Source: Paracoccaceae bacterium (GTDB lineage Bacteria; Pseudomonadota; Alphaproteobacteria; Rhodobacterales; Rhodobacteraceae). From it: DNA of 37,019 nt. The stretch's first letter is position 1. The number at the start of each line of letters is the position of its first letter. The notes below the pieces were generated by a model. It ran no database searches. It saw nothing but the letters and a program-made list of their open reading frames with translations, and was not told where the DNA came from. Below are positions 8,426 to 16,765 of the stretch, in pieces. The position numbers were made by a program, and so were the translations under genes. The stretch is taken from positions 1 through 37,019 of the forward strand of contig JAIOJF010000012.1 in NCBI GenBank assembly GCA_019911965.1, written 5' to 3'.

Positions 8426-8817
8426 GGCTGGCCGCTTTTGCCGTTGCCCTTGGCCTGCTGGCCGGTCCCGCCACGGCGCAGCAGGGCGATCTGGAGGTTG
8501 CCGCGGGCACCGGCGCGATCCTGCGCGCGCTTGATACGCTGACCGGGCATCTGGAGGACCTGACGGTGCTGAACGGCACCACGATCACCTTCAAGCGGCT
8601 GGAAATCACCCTGAAGGAATGCCGCTACCCGGTGGAAAACCCGTTTGGCGATGCCTTCGCGCATCTGGTCATCCGCGATATCCGCGAGGACAGCCCGCGC
8701 TTCAGTGGCTGGATGGTGGCCTCGTCGCCTGCCTTGTCGGCGATGGATCACCCGCGCTACGATGTCTGGGTGTTGCGCTGCAGTATCCCGCCGGGTGTCG
8801 ATACCAGCGGTAACTGA
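8422..8817 (+). CDS. DUF2155 domain-containing exported protein
   Basis: A 131-residue protein with a Sec signal peptide (MRLAAFAVALGLLAGPATAQ). The family core has ILRALDTLTGHLEDLTV, a central KRLEITLKECRYP and a final FSGWMVASSPALSAMDHPRYDVWVLRC. The two Cys residues (in KECRYP and VLRCSI) may form a disulphide. DUF2155 proteins have no known reaction, and co-location with mlaD suggests an envelope role. It is translationally coupled to mlaD by the ATGA overlap. Its last 61 nt overlap the 3' end of aat on the opposite strand. Confidence 0.88.
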   Translation: MRLAAFAVALGLLAGPATAQQGDLEVAAGTGAILRALDTLTGHLEDLTVLNGTTITFKRLEITLKECRYPVENPFGDAFAHLVIRDIREDSPRFSGWMVASSPALSAMDHPRYDVWVLRCSIPPGVDTSGN

Positions 8818-9416
8818 GTGCGGAACTCCGCATTTGCATCAATCGCCAGCGCCAGGCGGTGCAGGTAATCCTCGCGGCTGATCTCGAGTGCGCCGAGGCT
8901 CAACAGGTGGTCGGTGATGAATTGCGTATCCAGCAGTTGAAAGCCGCCAAGACGCAGGTGATCCACCAGATAGGCCAGCGCGATCTTCGAGGCGTTGGTG
9001 CGGCGCGAGAACATGCTTTCGCCGAAAAACGCCCCACCGATCGCCACGCCGTAGACCCCGCCGATCAGCACGCCCTGTTCATCGCGCACCTCCAGCGAAT
9101 GGGCATATCCCATGCGGTGCAGGTCAAGGTAGAGGGCGCGGATTTCAGGATTGATCCAGGTTTCCGGCCGGTCGGCGCAGGCATCCAGCACGGCGGCGAA
9201 ATCGGTATCGACATGGATACGGTAATCGGCCTTGCGGATGGCCCGCGCCAGCGAGCGTGAGATGTGAAAGCCGTCCAGCGGCAGGATGCCCCGCCGCTCC
9301 GGCTCGACCCAGAACACCTCGTCGTCATGCCCGCCTTCGGACATCGGAAACACGCCCAGGCGGTAAGCGTGCAGCAGCAGTTCGGGCGTGATCGGCGGCA
9401 GGGTATCGGCAGCCAT
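8757..9416 (-). CDS. aat: Leucyl/phenylalanyl-tRNA--protein transferase
   Basis: A 219-residue transferase that adds Leu or Phe to the N-terminus of proteins with basic N-termini, making them N-end-rule substrates for ClpS/ClpAP. Recognised by LLHAYRLGVFPM at the N-terminus, RGILPLDGFHISRSLAR, the central EVRDEQGVLIGGVYGVAIGGAFFGESMFS and the C-terminal LLDTQFITDHLLSLGALEISREDYL. It lies 10 bp behind accC and is probably the last gene of accB-accC-aat. Its 3' end overlaps the convergent DUF2155 gene by 61 nt. Confidence 0.95.
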   Translation of the reverse strand: MAADTLPPITPELLLHAYRLGVFPMSEGGHDDEVFWVEPERRGILPLDGFHISRSLARAIRKADYRIHVDTDFAAVLDACADRPETWINPEIRALYLDLHRMGYAHSLEVRDEQGVLIGGVYGVAIGGAFFGESMFSRRTNASKIALAYLVDHLRLGGFQLLDTQFITDHLLSLGALEISREDYLHRLALAIDANAEFRTQLPLVSTPGGILQRNTQTS

Positions 9417-9426
9417 GTCGCCCCCG

Positions 9427-10773
9427 TCAGCCGGTGTTTTCAGCCAGCCACTTTTCCAGCCAGTGGATGTTGTATTTCCCGCTCAGAACCGCGTCTTCCT
9501 CCAGCAGGGCGTGGAACAGCGGCGTCGTGGTATCGACGCCATCGACGATCAATTCGCCGAGCGCGCGTTTCAGCCGGGCCAGTGCCGCCGCACGATCCGG
9601 GCCGTGGACGATCAGCTTGGCGATCAGGCTGTCGTAATAAGGCGGGATCGAATAGCCGTCATAGAGCGCCGAGTCCATGCGCACGCCAAGCCCGCCGGGG
9701 GCGTGATATTGCGTGATCCGGCCGGGGCAGGGGGTGAAATTCGGCAGCTTTTCGGCGTTGATCCGCACTTCGATGGCATGGCCGCGGATCGTCAGGTCTT
9801 CCTGGCGGAACGACATGTCGTAACCGGCGGCAACGCGCAATTGTTCGCGTACCAGATCGACGCCGAAAATCGCCTCGGTCACGGGATGTTCGACCTGAAG
9901 GCGGGTGTTCATCTCGATGAAATAGAAACCGCCGTTCTCGTACAGGAATTCGATCGTGCCCGCCCCGGCATAGTTGATCGCGGCAACCGCATCGGCGCAG
10001 GTCTTGCCGATCTCGGCACGCATTTCGGGGGTGATCGAGGGGCCGGGGGCCTCTTCCAGAACCTTCTGGTGGCGGCGCTGCAATGAACAATCACGTTCGC
10101 CCAGATGCACCGCGCGGCCCTTGCCGTCGCCAAACACCTGGATTTCGATATGGCGCGGCGTGGTCAGGTATTTCTCGATATAGACTTCGTCATTGCCGAA
10201 GGCCGCCTTGGCTTCCGAGCGCGCACCCTGGAAGGCGTAATCCAGTTCCTTCTTCGTCTTGGCCAGCTTCATGCCGCGCCCGCCACCGCCCGCCGTGGCC
10301 TTGACGATCACGGGATAGCCCATCTCGTCGGCGATGCGGTGGGCATCGGCCAGCGTCGGCACGCCGCCATCCGAGCCGGGCACGCAAGGCACGCCCAGAT
10401 TCTTCATCGTCGTCTTGGCGGTGATCTTGTCGCCCATCAGGTTGATATGTTCCGCCGTCGGACCGATGAACTTGATGCCGTGATCTTCGACGATCTGCAC
10501 GAAACTGGCGTTTTCCGACAAAAAGCCATAGCCGGGATGGATCGCCTCGGCACCGGTAATCTCGGCGGCGGCGATGACTGCCGGCATGTTCAGATAGCTC
10601 TGCGACCCCGGCGGCGGGCCGATGCAGACGCTTTCATCGGCCATCCGCACATGCATCGCATCGGCATCAGCGGTGGAATGAATCGCCACCGAGGCGACGC
10701 CCATTTCCTTGCAGGCGCGGATGATGCGCAGCGCGATCTCGCCGCGATTGGCGATCAGGACTTTGGAGAACAT
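9427..10773 (-). CDS. accC: Biotin carboxylase subunit of acetyl-CoA carboxylase
   Basis: A 448-residue biotin carboxylase, first half-reaction of acetyl-CoA carboxylase (fatty acid synthesis). The N-terminal [17 protein letters not shown], the ATP-grasp glycine-rich loop [16 protein letters not shown], the block [20 protein letters not shown] and the catalytic [13 protein letters not shown] are all present. Start ATG 10773 is chosen because GGAAGG lies about ten bases before it and because the usual N-terminus begins MFxKxLIANRGE. An ATG at 10794 overlaps the accB stop (ATGA) but has no ribosome site. It would add seven residues. Confidence 0.97.
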   Translation of the reverse strand: MFSKVLIANRGEIALRIIRACKEMGVASVAIHSTADADAMHVRMADESVCIGPPPGSQSYLNMPAVIAAAEITGAEAIHPGYGFLSENASFVQIVEDHGIKFIGPTAEHINLMGDKITAKTTMKNLGVPCVPGSDGGVPTLADAHRIADEMGYPVIVKATAGGGGRGMKLAKTKKELDYAFQGARSEAKAAFGNDEVYIEKYLTTPRHIEIQVFGDGKGRAVHLGERDCSLQRRHQKVLEEAPGPSITPEMRAEIGKTCADAVAAINYAGAGTIEFLYENGGFYFIEMNTRLQVEHPVTEAIFGVDLVREQLRVAAGYDMSFRQEDLTIRGHAIEVRINAEKLPNFTPCPGRITQYHAPGGLGVRMDSALYDGYSIPPYYDSLIAKLIVHGPDRAAALARLKRALGELIVDGVDTTTPLFHALLEEDAVLSGKYNIHWLEKWLAENTG

Positions 10774-10790
10774 GGGCCCGGCCTTCCGGC

Positions 10791-11279
10791 TCATTCGACG
10801 ATCATCAGCGGAGCGCCATATTCGACCGGCGCGCCGTCTTCGATCAGGATACGTTTCACCACACCGGCGCGCGGCGCGTGAATCTGGTTCATCGTCTTCA
10901 TCGCCTCGACGATGCAGACGGTCTGGCCTTCCTCAACCCGGTCGCCAAGCGCCACGAAAGCGGGCGCGCCCGGTTCCGGGGCAAGGTAGGCGGTGCCGAC
11001 CATCGGCGAGGTGACGGCACCGGGATGCTGTGCGGGATCCTCGTTTGCCACCGGCGCGGCGGCTGGGGCGGCAGCGGCGGGTGCGGCGGCGACTGCCGCC
11101 GGGGCCGCGACCACATGGGCAACAGGTGCAGCCTCGATCTGGCGGGCGACACGGACGCTGAGCGTGTCGTCATCGCCGAAGTCGCGCACGACTTCCAGTT
11201 CGGTCAGGTCATTGGCGCGCAGCATTTCCGCCAGTGCCTGTACGAAGGCAACGTCGGAATCGTGATTTCTTTTCGACAT
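10791..11279 (-). CDS. accB: Biotin carboxyl carrier protein of acetyl-CoA carboxylase
   Basis: A 162-residue carrier. The N-terminal region (to ~50) is followed by an Ala/Pro-rich flexible linker (~55-85) and the biotinyl domain, with the biotin site EAMKTMN (Lys128). It swings biotin between AccC and the carboxyltransferase. It is the first gene of a minus-strand operon with accC and aat. A near-perfect -10 lies upstream at 11342-11347. accA and accD are not in the window, as is usual when accBC form a separate operon. Confidence 0.97.
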   Translation of the reverse strand: MSKRNHDSDVAFVQALAEMLRANDLTELEVVRDFGDDDTLSVRVARQIEAAPVAHVVAAPAAVAAAPAAAAPAAAPVANEDPAQHPGAVTSPMVGTAYLAPEPGAPAFVALGDRVEEGQTVCIVEAMKTMNQIHAPRAGVVKRILIEDGAPVEYGAPLMIVE

Positions 11280-11341
11280 GGAGTGTTCAGCCTTGTTGAA
11301 TTTGCGGCCCGTCTTGCAGCGGGCTTGCCCCGGTGCCCCTC

Positions 11342-11381
11342 ATTATACCCAATTTCCGGGCGAGAAAAGCATTTCCGCCCG
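11342..11381 (-). promoter_or_regulatory. Promoter region of accBC-aat with an inverted repeat
   Basis: On the minus strand the consensus -10 TATAAT (11342-11347) lies ~63 bp before the accB start. The -35 is weak. The inverted repeat CGGGCG/CGCCCG (11357-11362 and 11376-11381) covers the spacer and -35 region. It could be a regulator site or the tail of the terminator of the upstream dsbA-like unit, but there is no T-run directly after it. Confidence 0.5.
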
Positions 11382-11415
11382 CCTTATTGCCGCGTTTCGC
11401 GCCGAAATGGCCCGA

Positions 11416-12171
11416 TCACTGCTGCTGGTTGCGATAATAGGCCACGACTTCGCGCATGTTTTCCAGCGGCAGGTAGCCGCGCAGCAATTCGGCTCCGATG
11501 GCGAATGTCGGCGTGCCGGTGATCGCCAGCTTTTCCGCCAGCCCATGCACCGCGCCGATCTGGCCGCTGACCGCCGGGTCATCCATATAGGCGACAACCG
11601 GCGCGGCCTCGATCCCCAGATTTTCCAGGATCGCACCGACATTCTGCGCCGTGATGCTGCCGTTGAAGGTCATCAAAAAATCGCCAAGGCGGCGATAGGC
11701 CTCCGGCCCGGACTTGTGCAGCGTGGCGACGGCGAGCCGCGCCGACAGCACCGATTGTTCGCCCAGGATCGGAAATTCCTTGATTACCAGACGGATATTG
11801 CCGTCGCTTTCGATCAGTTCGTGGACCTCGTCATGCGCCTTGCGGCAATAGCCGCAGCGGTAGTCGAGAAACTCCACCAGCGTGATGTCACCGTCGGGAT
11901 TGCCGCCGACATAGGAATAGCCGTCGTTGAAAATCTCGTCCGACAGGGCAACCAGCAAGGCGCTGTCATTGTTGGCCTGCTGTTCCTGCTTGCGCTGTTC
12001 CAGTACCGCGATGGCCTCCATCAGGACTTCGGGATTGTCCAGCAGATAGGCGCGAACCTCGGCGCGGAAGGCGTCGCGTTCGCCATCGCTCATGTCCTGA
12101 AGGCCATCGGCCAGTGCCTGGGCAGGCAGCGCCAGCAGCGCCAGGATCAGCGGGATCAGTCGTTTCAGCAT
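11416..12171 (-). CDS. DsbA-family thiol:disulphide oxidoreductase, exported
   Basis: A 251-residue periplasmic protein: signal peptide MLKRLIPLILALLALPAQALA, then an N-terminal helical extension (~23-70), then a thioredoxin-fold domain with CxxC motif C106-G-Y-C109 and the cis-Pro segment TGTPTFAIG. The extra N-terminal helices resemble Com1/ScsC-like relatives, some of which are oligomeric isomerases; that comparison is from memory of the family. ATG 12171 gives the signal peptide and has AGGACA upstream. It follows the M48 protease stop by only eight bases, so the two are co-transcribed and probably act together on envelope protein folding. Confidence 0.9.
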   Translation of the reverse strand: MLKRLIPLILALLALPAQALADGLQDMSDGERDAFRAEVRAYLLDNPEVLMEAIAVLEQRKQEQQANNDSALLVALSDEIFNDGYSYVGGNPDGDITLVEFLDYRCGYCRKAHDEVHELIESDGNIRLVIKEFPILGEQSVLSARLAVATLHKSGPEAYRRLGDFLMTFNGSITAQNVGAILENLGIEAAPVVAYMDDPAVSGQIGAVHGLAEKLAITGTPTFAIGAELLRGYLPLENMREVVAYYRNQQQ

Positions 12172-12179
12172 GTCTTGTC

Positions 12180-13520
12180 CTATTTCCTGTTCTTGCGGAG
12201 GGGTTTGGAGACCCCGATGATGTCTTCGGCCCTCAGCCATCCGGCAGAGCCGCGCGGCAGCAACCCGGCGGCCCGGTTGGCGTTGGTATAGGCGTCGTCG
12301 AAGCGGCTGAGCAAGGCATATCGTTCCGCCGTCACCAGCGAGGCCATGCCGTTATTGCCCGCCTTGGCATAGGCCACCGCCAGATCGCGCAGCAATCTTG
12401 CATCGCGGGGGTCGATCTGGCGGGCACGATTCAGAACCTCCAGCGCCTGGCGATCGCCCTCCCTGGTTTTCAGCGCCAGCAATGCGCGGCCATAGCCGGC
12501 AAGGATCAGCGACTGGCGCGGCATCAACTGATCAGCGGTGCGATAGGAGGCGACGGCGGCGGCGGTCTGGCGGTCTTCCAGCAGGATCTGGCCTTTCAGT
12601 TCGTGGTAAAAGGCGTCCCTTGGCCGTTTCGCGAGCAACTGGTTCATGTAGCCGATGGCCTTGCCGGCATCGCCCTGGCGATAATGCGCGATGGCGCGGG
12701 TCATGATCGCGGCTTCGGAATTGTCGCCGGGCTTGATATGGCGCAGGATATAGGCGGGATTGCCGGTGAAGGCGCGGAACTTGGCCTGCATCCGGGCGTG
12801 CCAATAGACCAGATCGGCGGATGCGGCGGTTTCCTTGCCTTCATAGATCGCGATCTGGCCTTTCAGGGCGCGGATGCGGTCGGCGCTCAAAGGGTGGGTC
12901 AGCGCGTAGGGGTCCTGGCGGGTGATCGACAGCGCCTCCTGGCCGCGAAAGATTTCCAGCACCTGCACCGAGGCTTCGGGATCGACCCCGGCGCGCACCA
13001 GATAGCGCACCGAGACCTGATCGGCGGTCGCCTCCTCGGCGCGGGTATGGGACAGGTAGTTGCGCACGGCCGATCCGGCGGCCCCGAAGGCCACACCGCT
13101 TGCCGCATCGCCCGCACCCGAGGCCGCCAGTGCGATGGCCAGCGCCACGCCGATACCGATGGCGGAATTGGCGCTGGCCTGATTGAGCGAACGGCGCACC
13201 AGATGGCCCGACGTGATATGCGCCAGTTCGTGGCCGATCACCGATTGCAGCATGGCGATGGTGTCCAGCCGGGTGATCAGCCCGGAATGCAGGAAAATCG
13301 CCTTGTTGTTGACCACGAAAGCGTTCAGCGAGCGATCATCGACCACCAGAATCTCGATCATGCCAGGGCTGATCCCGGCGGCGCGGTAAAGCGGTGCCGC
13401 GATGCGGTCCAGCGTCGCCTCGATCTCGGCGTCGCGGATCAGGCCAAGGGCGGACAGCGGTGTGGCCGACAGCGCGAGCGCCGCCGCCGCCAGGATGCCC
13501 CGCAGGGTTCGGCTTGCCAT
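12180..13520 (-). CDS. M48-family metalloprotease with TPR region (BepA-like)
   Basis: A 446-residue exported protein (signal sequence ~1-25). The M48 zinc peptidase domain has HELAH (97-101) and the third ligand in the E162-xxx-A-D motif (EEATAD). About 200 TPR-like residues follow (repeats such as AKFRAFTGNPAYILRH and AAAVASYRTADQLMPR). The layout matches BepA/YfgC, a periplasmic enzyme that helps assemble or degrade beta-barrel outer-membrane proteins such as LptD. ATG 13520 is preceded by GGAAGGAAGG, an excellent ribosome site. ATG 13547 would add nine residues in front of the signal. Pairing with a DsbA-like gene fits, since disulphide formation matters for LptD maturation in E. coli. 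Confidence 0.92.
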   Translation of the reverse strand: MASRTLRGILAAAALALSATPLSALGLIRDAEIEATLDRIAAPLYRAAGISPGMIEILVVDDRSLNAFVVNNKAIFLHSGLITRLDTIAMLQSVIGHELAHITSGHLVRRSLNQASANSAIGIGVALAIALAASGAGDAASGVAFGAAGSAVRNYLSHTRAEEATADQVSVRYLVRAGVDPEASVQVLEIFRGQEALSITRQDPYALTHPLSADRIRALKGQIAIYEGKETAASADLVYWHARMQAKFRAFTGNPAYILRHIKPGDNSEAAIMTRAIAHYRQGDAGKAIGYMNQLLAKRPRDAFYHELKGQILLEDRQTAAAVASYRTADQLMPRQSLILAGYGRALLALKTREGDRQALEVLNRARQIDPRDARLLRDLAVAYAKAGNNGMASLVTAERYALLSRFDDAYTNANRAAGLLPRGSAGWLRAEDIIGVSKPLRKNRK

Positions 13521-13581
13521 TGACCTTCCTTCCGCCCCTTGAGACAAGTGAATGCAGCCCGGCGATCATAGAAAGAACATT

Positions 13582-14733
13582 ATGCGGTTATCAAGGCGCG
13601 GCGCGGTCGATCCCTTCATTGTGATGGATGTGATGGAACGGGCCCGCGCCGCCGAGGCGGCGGGCCGCTCGATCATCCATATGGAGGTTGGCCAGCCCGG
13701 CACCGGTGCCCCCGCCGGGGCATTGGCGGCTTTGGGCCGGGCGATGGCATCTGACCCGCTGGGCTATACCGTGGCGCTGGGGCGGCCCGATCTGCGGGCG
13801 CGGATCGCGCGGCTTTACCGCGACTGGTACGGCGTTGACCTCGCGCCTGAGCGGATCGTGGTGACGGCGGGATCGTCGGCGGGGTTCCTGCTGGCGTTCA
13901 GCCTGTTGTTCGATGCCGGCGACAGGGTGGCGGTGGGCGAGCCGGGCTATCCCAGCTACCGCAATATCCTGAAGGCGCTGTCGCTTGCGCCCATAGGCAT
14001 CCCGACGCGCCCCGATAACCGCTTCCAGCCGGTGCCGGACGAGGTGGCGGCAATCCCCGATCTGGCCGGGCTGCTGGTGGCCTCGCCGGCCAATCCGACC
14101 GGCACGATGCTGGGGCGCGAGGCGCTGGAGGCGCTGATCACCACCTGCCGCGACCGCGATATCGCCTTCGTCTCGGACGAAATCTACCACGGTATCCAGT
14201 ATGGTGAGCGCGCGGTATCGGCGCTGGAAATTTCCGACGACGTGGTGGTGATCAACTCGTTTTCCAAATATTTCTCGATGACCGGCTGGCGGATCGGCTG
14301 GATGGTGCTGCCCGAAAGCCATATGCGCCAGGTCGAGCGCCTGACCCAGAACATGTTCATCTGTGCGCCGCATGCCAGCCAGGTGGCGGCGCTGGCGGCG
14401 ATGGATTGCGAGACCGAGTTATCCGCCAATCTGGCGGTCTATGCGAAAAACCGCGACCTGATGCTGGACGGGCTGAAAGCGGCGGGGTTCACCAGGGTCG
14501 CGCCACCCGACGGGGCGTTCTATGTCTATGCGGATGTGTCGGAATTTACCGATGACGCGACCGCCTTCGCGGCCGAAATTCTGGCCAAGGCCGGGGTGGC
14601 GGTGACACCGGGGCTGGATTTCGACCCCCTTCGCGGACGGCGAAGCCTTCGGTTTTCCTATGCACGCTCAAGCGACGATATTGCCGAGGGTCTGGTGCGC
14701 CTGAAGGCCTTCATGGACAACCGCAGCGTCTGA
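13582..14733 (+). CDS. Class I/II PLP-dependent aminotransferase
   Basis: A 383-residue fold-type I aminotransferase of the AspC-like group. Pyridoxal-phosphate Lys229 lies in SFSKYFSMTGWRIGW. Asp199 (SDEIYHG) should bind the ring nitrogen, and NPTG (171-174) and GEPGYPSY (119-126) are the other standard blocks. The substrate is not resolved; the gene neighbours do not help. ATG 13582 is preceded by AAAGAA, and an upstream ATG at 13552 would add ten residues of low likeness to the family. It diverges from the M48 gene with 61 bp between starts. Confidence 0.9.
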   Translation: MRLSRRGAVDPFIVMDVMERARAAEAAGRSIIHMEVGQPGTGAPAGALAALGRAMASDPLGYTVALGRPDLRARIARLYRDWYGVDLAPERIVVTAGSSAGFLLAFSLLFDAGDRVAVGEPGYPSYRNILKALSLAPIGIPTRPDNRFQPVPDEVAAIPDLAGLLVASPANPTGTMLGREALEALITTCRDRDIAFVSDEIYHGIQYGERAVSALEISDDVVVINSFSKYFSMTGWRIGWMVLPESHMRQVERLTQNMFICAPHASQVAALAAMDCETELSANLAVYAKNRDLMLDGLKAAGFTRVAPPDGAFYVYADVSEFTDDATAFAAEILAKAGVAVTPGLDFDPLRGRRSLRFSYARSSDDIAEGLVRLKAFMDNRSV

Positions 14734-14833
14734 AATCGCGCGCCGAACAGGCCGGAACCGGCGGTTGCGCCGCACCGCATGCGATGTTTCCGGCCCGCCC
14801 GGTTTGAATTTTGCCTGTTGCCTGAGTATGTTT

Positions 14834-14862
14834 TTCGTGCATTCTGCGCGGGAATCTATATT
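14834..14862 (+). promoter_or_regulatory. Candidate promoter of choXWV
   Basis: TTCGTG (14834-14839), 17 bp, TATATT (14857-14862). The -10 overlaps the left arm of the palindrome at 14859-14878, the arrangement expected of a repressor-controlled promoter. Confidence 0.5.
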
Positions 14863-14878
14863 GACTGGCTAGTCAATA
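14859..14878. promoter_or_regulatory. Palindromic operator upstream of choX (BetI-like candidate)
   Basis: TATTGACT-GGCT-AGTCAATA, 8-bp arms and a 4-bp centre, 45 bp before choX. Its size and AT-rich arms fit a TetR-family dimer. BetI, a TetR-type choline sensor, is the natural candidate because it controls betaine and choline genes in many proteobacteria. No betI lies in the window, so that link is inference. Confidence 0.7.
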
Positions 14879-14923
14879 AAAACACGGTTCGCGAAACCAG
14901 AGATTATCGGGAGGTCCTCTGAC

Positions 14924-15856
14924 ATGAATATTCTGAAACTGACGGCAGCAACGGCGGCACTTGCAACGGCGCTTTCCGCAGCGGCCTATGCCGATTGCGG
15001 CAAGGTGGTGTTCTCGGATGTCGGCTGGACCGATATCACCGCCACCACGGCAGCCACCGGCACGGTGCTGAAAGCGCTTGGCTACGAGGTGGATGTGAAG
15101 GTGCTTTCGGTGCCGGTCACCTATGCCTCGATGGCGGGTGGCGATGTTGACGTGTTCCTTGGCAACTGGATGCCGACGATGGAAGGCGATATCGCCTCCT
15201 ACCGCGAGGCCGGAACGGTTGATACCGTGCGCGAGAACCTGGCCGGTGCGAAATACACGCTGGCGGTCAACAAGGCGGCAGCCGATCTCGGCATCAGGGA
15301 TTTTGCCGATATCGCCGCGCACAAGGACGCGCTGGAGGGCAAGATCTACGGCATCGAGCCGGGCAATGACGGCAACCGCCTGATCCTCGACATGATCGGC
15401 AGCAATGCCTTTGGCCTGGAAGGCTTCGAGGTGGTCGAATCCTCCGAACAAGGGATGCTGGCGCAGGTGGCGCGGAACTCCAAGAAGGGCGACCCGATCG
15501 TGTTCCTGGGCTGGGAACCGCACCCGATGAACGCCAATTTCGACATGTCCTACCTGACCGGAGGCGACGATTACTTCGGCCCCGATCTGGGCGGAGCCTC
15601 GGTCTATACCAATACCCGCGCCGGCTATGTCACCGAATGTCCGAATGTCGGTGCCCTGCTGACCAATCTGCAATTCACGCTGGCGATGGAAAACGAGATC
15701 ATGGCCGCCATTCTGGATGATGGCCAGGAAGCCGATGCCGCGGCGGCGGCATGGCTGAAGGCCAATCCCGGCGTGCTGGGCCAGTGGCTGAACGGTGTCA
15801 CCACCAGCGATGGCGGTGACGCGATGGCAGCGGTCAATTCGGCGCTGGGCCTGTAA
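14924..15856 (+). CDS. choX: Choline ABC transporter, substrate-binding protein
   Basis: A 310-residue periplasmic binding protein of the ProX/ChoX type, signal peptide 1-23 (ends AYAD). The aromatic cage that holds the trimethylammonium group in ChoX can be matched: W35-T-D37, W82 in FLGNWMPTM and a Trp in FLGWEPHPMN. It delivers choline to the ChoW/ChoV permease and ATPase, encoded downstream, for oxidation to glycine betaine. The ATG is preceded by GGGAGGTCC. An intrinsic terminator after the gene should make ChoX more abundant than ChoWV, as is usual for binding proteins. Confidence 0.95.
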   Translation: MNILKLTAATAALATALSAAAYADCGKVVFSDVGWTDITATTAATGTVLKALGYEVDVKVLSVPVTYASMAGGDVDVFLGNWMPTMEGDIASYREAGTVDTVRENLAGAKYTLAVNKAAADLGIRDFADIAAHKDALEGKIYGIEPGNDGNRLILDMIGSNAFGLEGFEVVESSEQGMLAQVARNSKKGDPIVFLGWEPHPMNANFDMSYLTGGDDYFGPDLGGASVYTNTRAGYVTECPNVGALLTNLQFTLAMENEIMAAILDDGQEADAAAAAWLKANPGVLGQWLNGVTTSDGGDAMAAVNSALGL

Positions 15857-15869
15857 TCCAGACGATCAG

Positions 15870-15903
15870 AAAGGGCCCCGCTCCGGATGGATCGGGGCCT
15901 TTT
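15870..15903 (+). terminator. Intrinsic terminator/attenuator between choX and choW
   Basis: AAAGGGCCCCG (15870-15880) pairs with CGGGGCCTTTT (15893-15903), giving an 11-bp stem with one G-T pair and a 12-nt loop, ending in T4 and TCGTTT. The strength suggests partial read-through into choWV rather than the absence of a common transcript. Confidence 0.85.
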
Positions 15904-15925
15904 CGTTTAGATGGGGGGCACGGAA

Positions 15926-16765
15926 ATGGACTGGCTTACGGAGACGAAAATCCCGGTCGGCAAAACCGCCAAGACGGTGTTCGACTGGCTTCAGGACAAC
16001 GGCGACTGGTTCTTCGATGGCCTTGCGGTCGGGCTGGAATGGCTGATCGACCTGATCCTGTGGGCGCTGCAAACGCCGCATCCCCTGATCATCATCGCGC
16101 TGTTCGTGGCGCTGACATGGGTGATCCAGCGCAGTTGGAAAACCTGCCTGCTGGTTTTTCTGGGCTTTCTGTTCATCCTCAATCAGGGCTACTGGAAGGA
16201 AACCACCGAAAGCCTGACGCTGGTCTTGTCGTCCTGCGTGGTCTGCATGGCGGTGGGGGTGCCGATCGGCATCGCGATGGCGCATCGCCCGCGGCTTTAT
16301 GCTTACCTCAGGCCGGTGCTCGATCTGATGCAGACCCTGCCGACCTTCGTGTACCTGATCCCGGCCATCGTGTTCTTCGGCATCGGCCTTGTGCCGGGCC
16401 TGATGGCGACGGTGATTTTCGTGCTGCCCGCGCCGATCCGGCTGACGCATCTCGGCGTCGCCTCGACCCCGCAGGCGCTGCTGGAAGCCGCCGAGGCGTT
16501 TGGGGCCACGCCGCGCCAGAAGCTCTGGAAGGTGGAACTGCCCTATGCCCTGCCGCAGATCATGACGGGCTTGAACCAGACGATCATGCTGTCGCTGTCG
16601 ATGGTGGTGATCGCGGCGCTGGTCGGGGCCAATGGCCTTGGCGTGCCGGTGGTGCGCGCACTCAATCAGGTGAATACAGCACTTGGGTTTGAAAGCGGCT
16701 TCATCATCGTCGTGGTTGCGATCATGCTGGATCGGATGCTGCGCCTGCATGGAGGTGGCAAATGA
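15926..16765 (+). CDS. choW: Choline ABC transporter, permease
   Basis: A 279-residue inner-membrane permease of the ProW/ChoW type, with about six or seven membrane segments (from TPHPLIIIALFVALTWVIQ onward). The ABC loop is GASTPQALLEAAEAFGATPRQKLWKVELPYALPQIM in outline: the EAA-motif region around residues 185-205 (EAAEAFGATP). ATG 15926 is chosen because GGGGGG lies seven bases upstream and the family begins MDWLTETKIPVG. ATG 15911 would add five residues without a ribosome site. The stop overlaps choV's start by ATGA. Confidence 0.93.
   Translation: MDWLTETKIPVGKTAKTVFDWLQDNGDWFFDGLAVGLEWLIDLILWALQTPHPLIIIALFVALTWVIQRSWKTCLLVFLGFLFILNQGYWKETTESLTLVLSSCVVCMAVGVPIGIAMAHRPRLYAYLRPVLDLMQTLPTFVYLIPAIVFFGIGLVPGLMATVIFVLPAPIRLTHLGVASTPQALLEAAEAFGATPRQKLWKVELPYALPQIMTGLNQTIMLSLSMVVIAALVGANGLGVPVVRALNQVNTALGFESGFIIVVVAIMLDRMLRLHGGGK

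Noticed and set aside
12114-13523. Long plus-strand ORF (469 codons) opposite the M48 protease gene
   Set aside because: Low-complexity Gly/Gln/Arg composition mirrors the real gene on the other strand, which has HELAH and a signal peptide.
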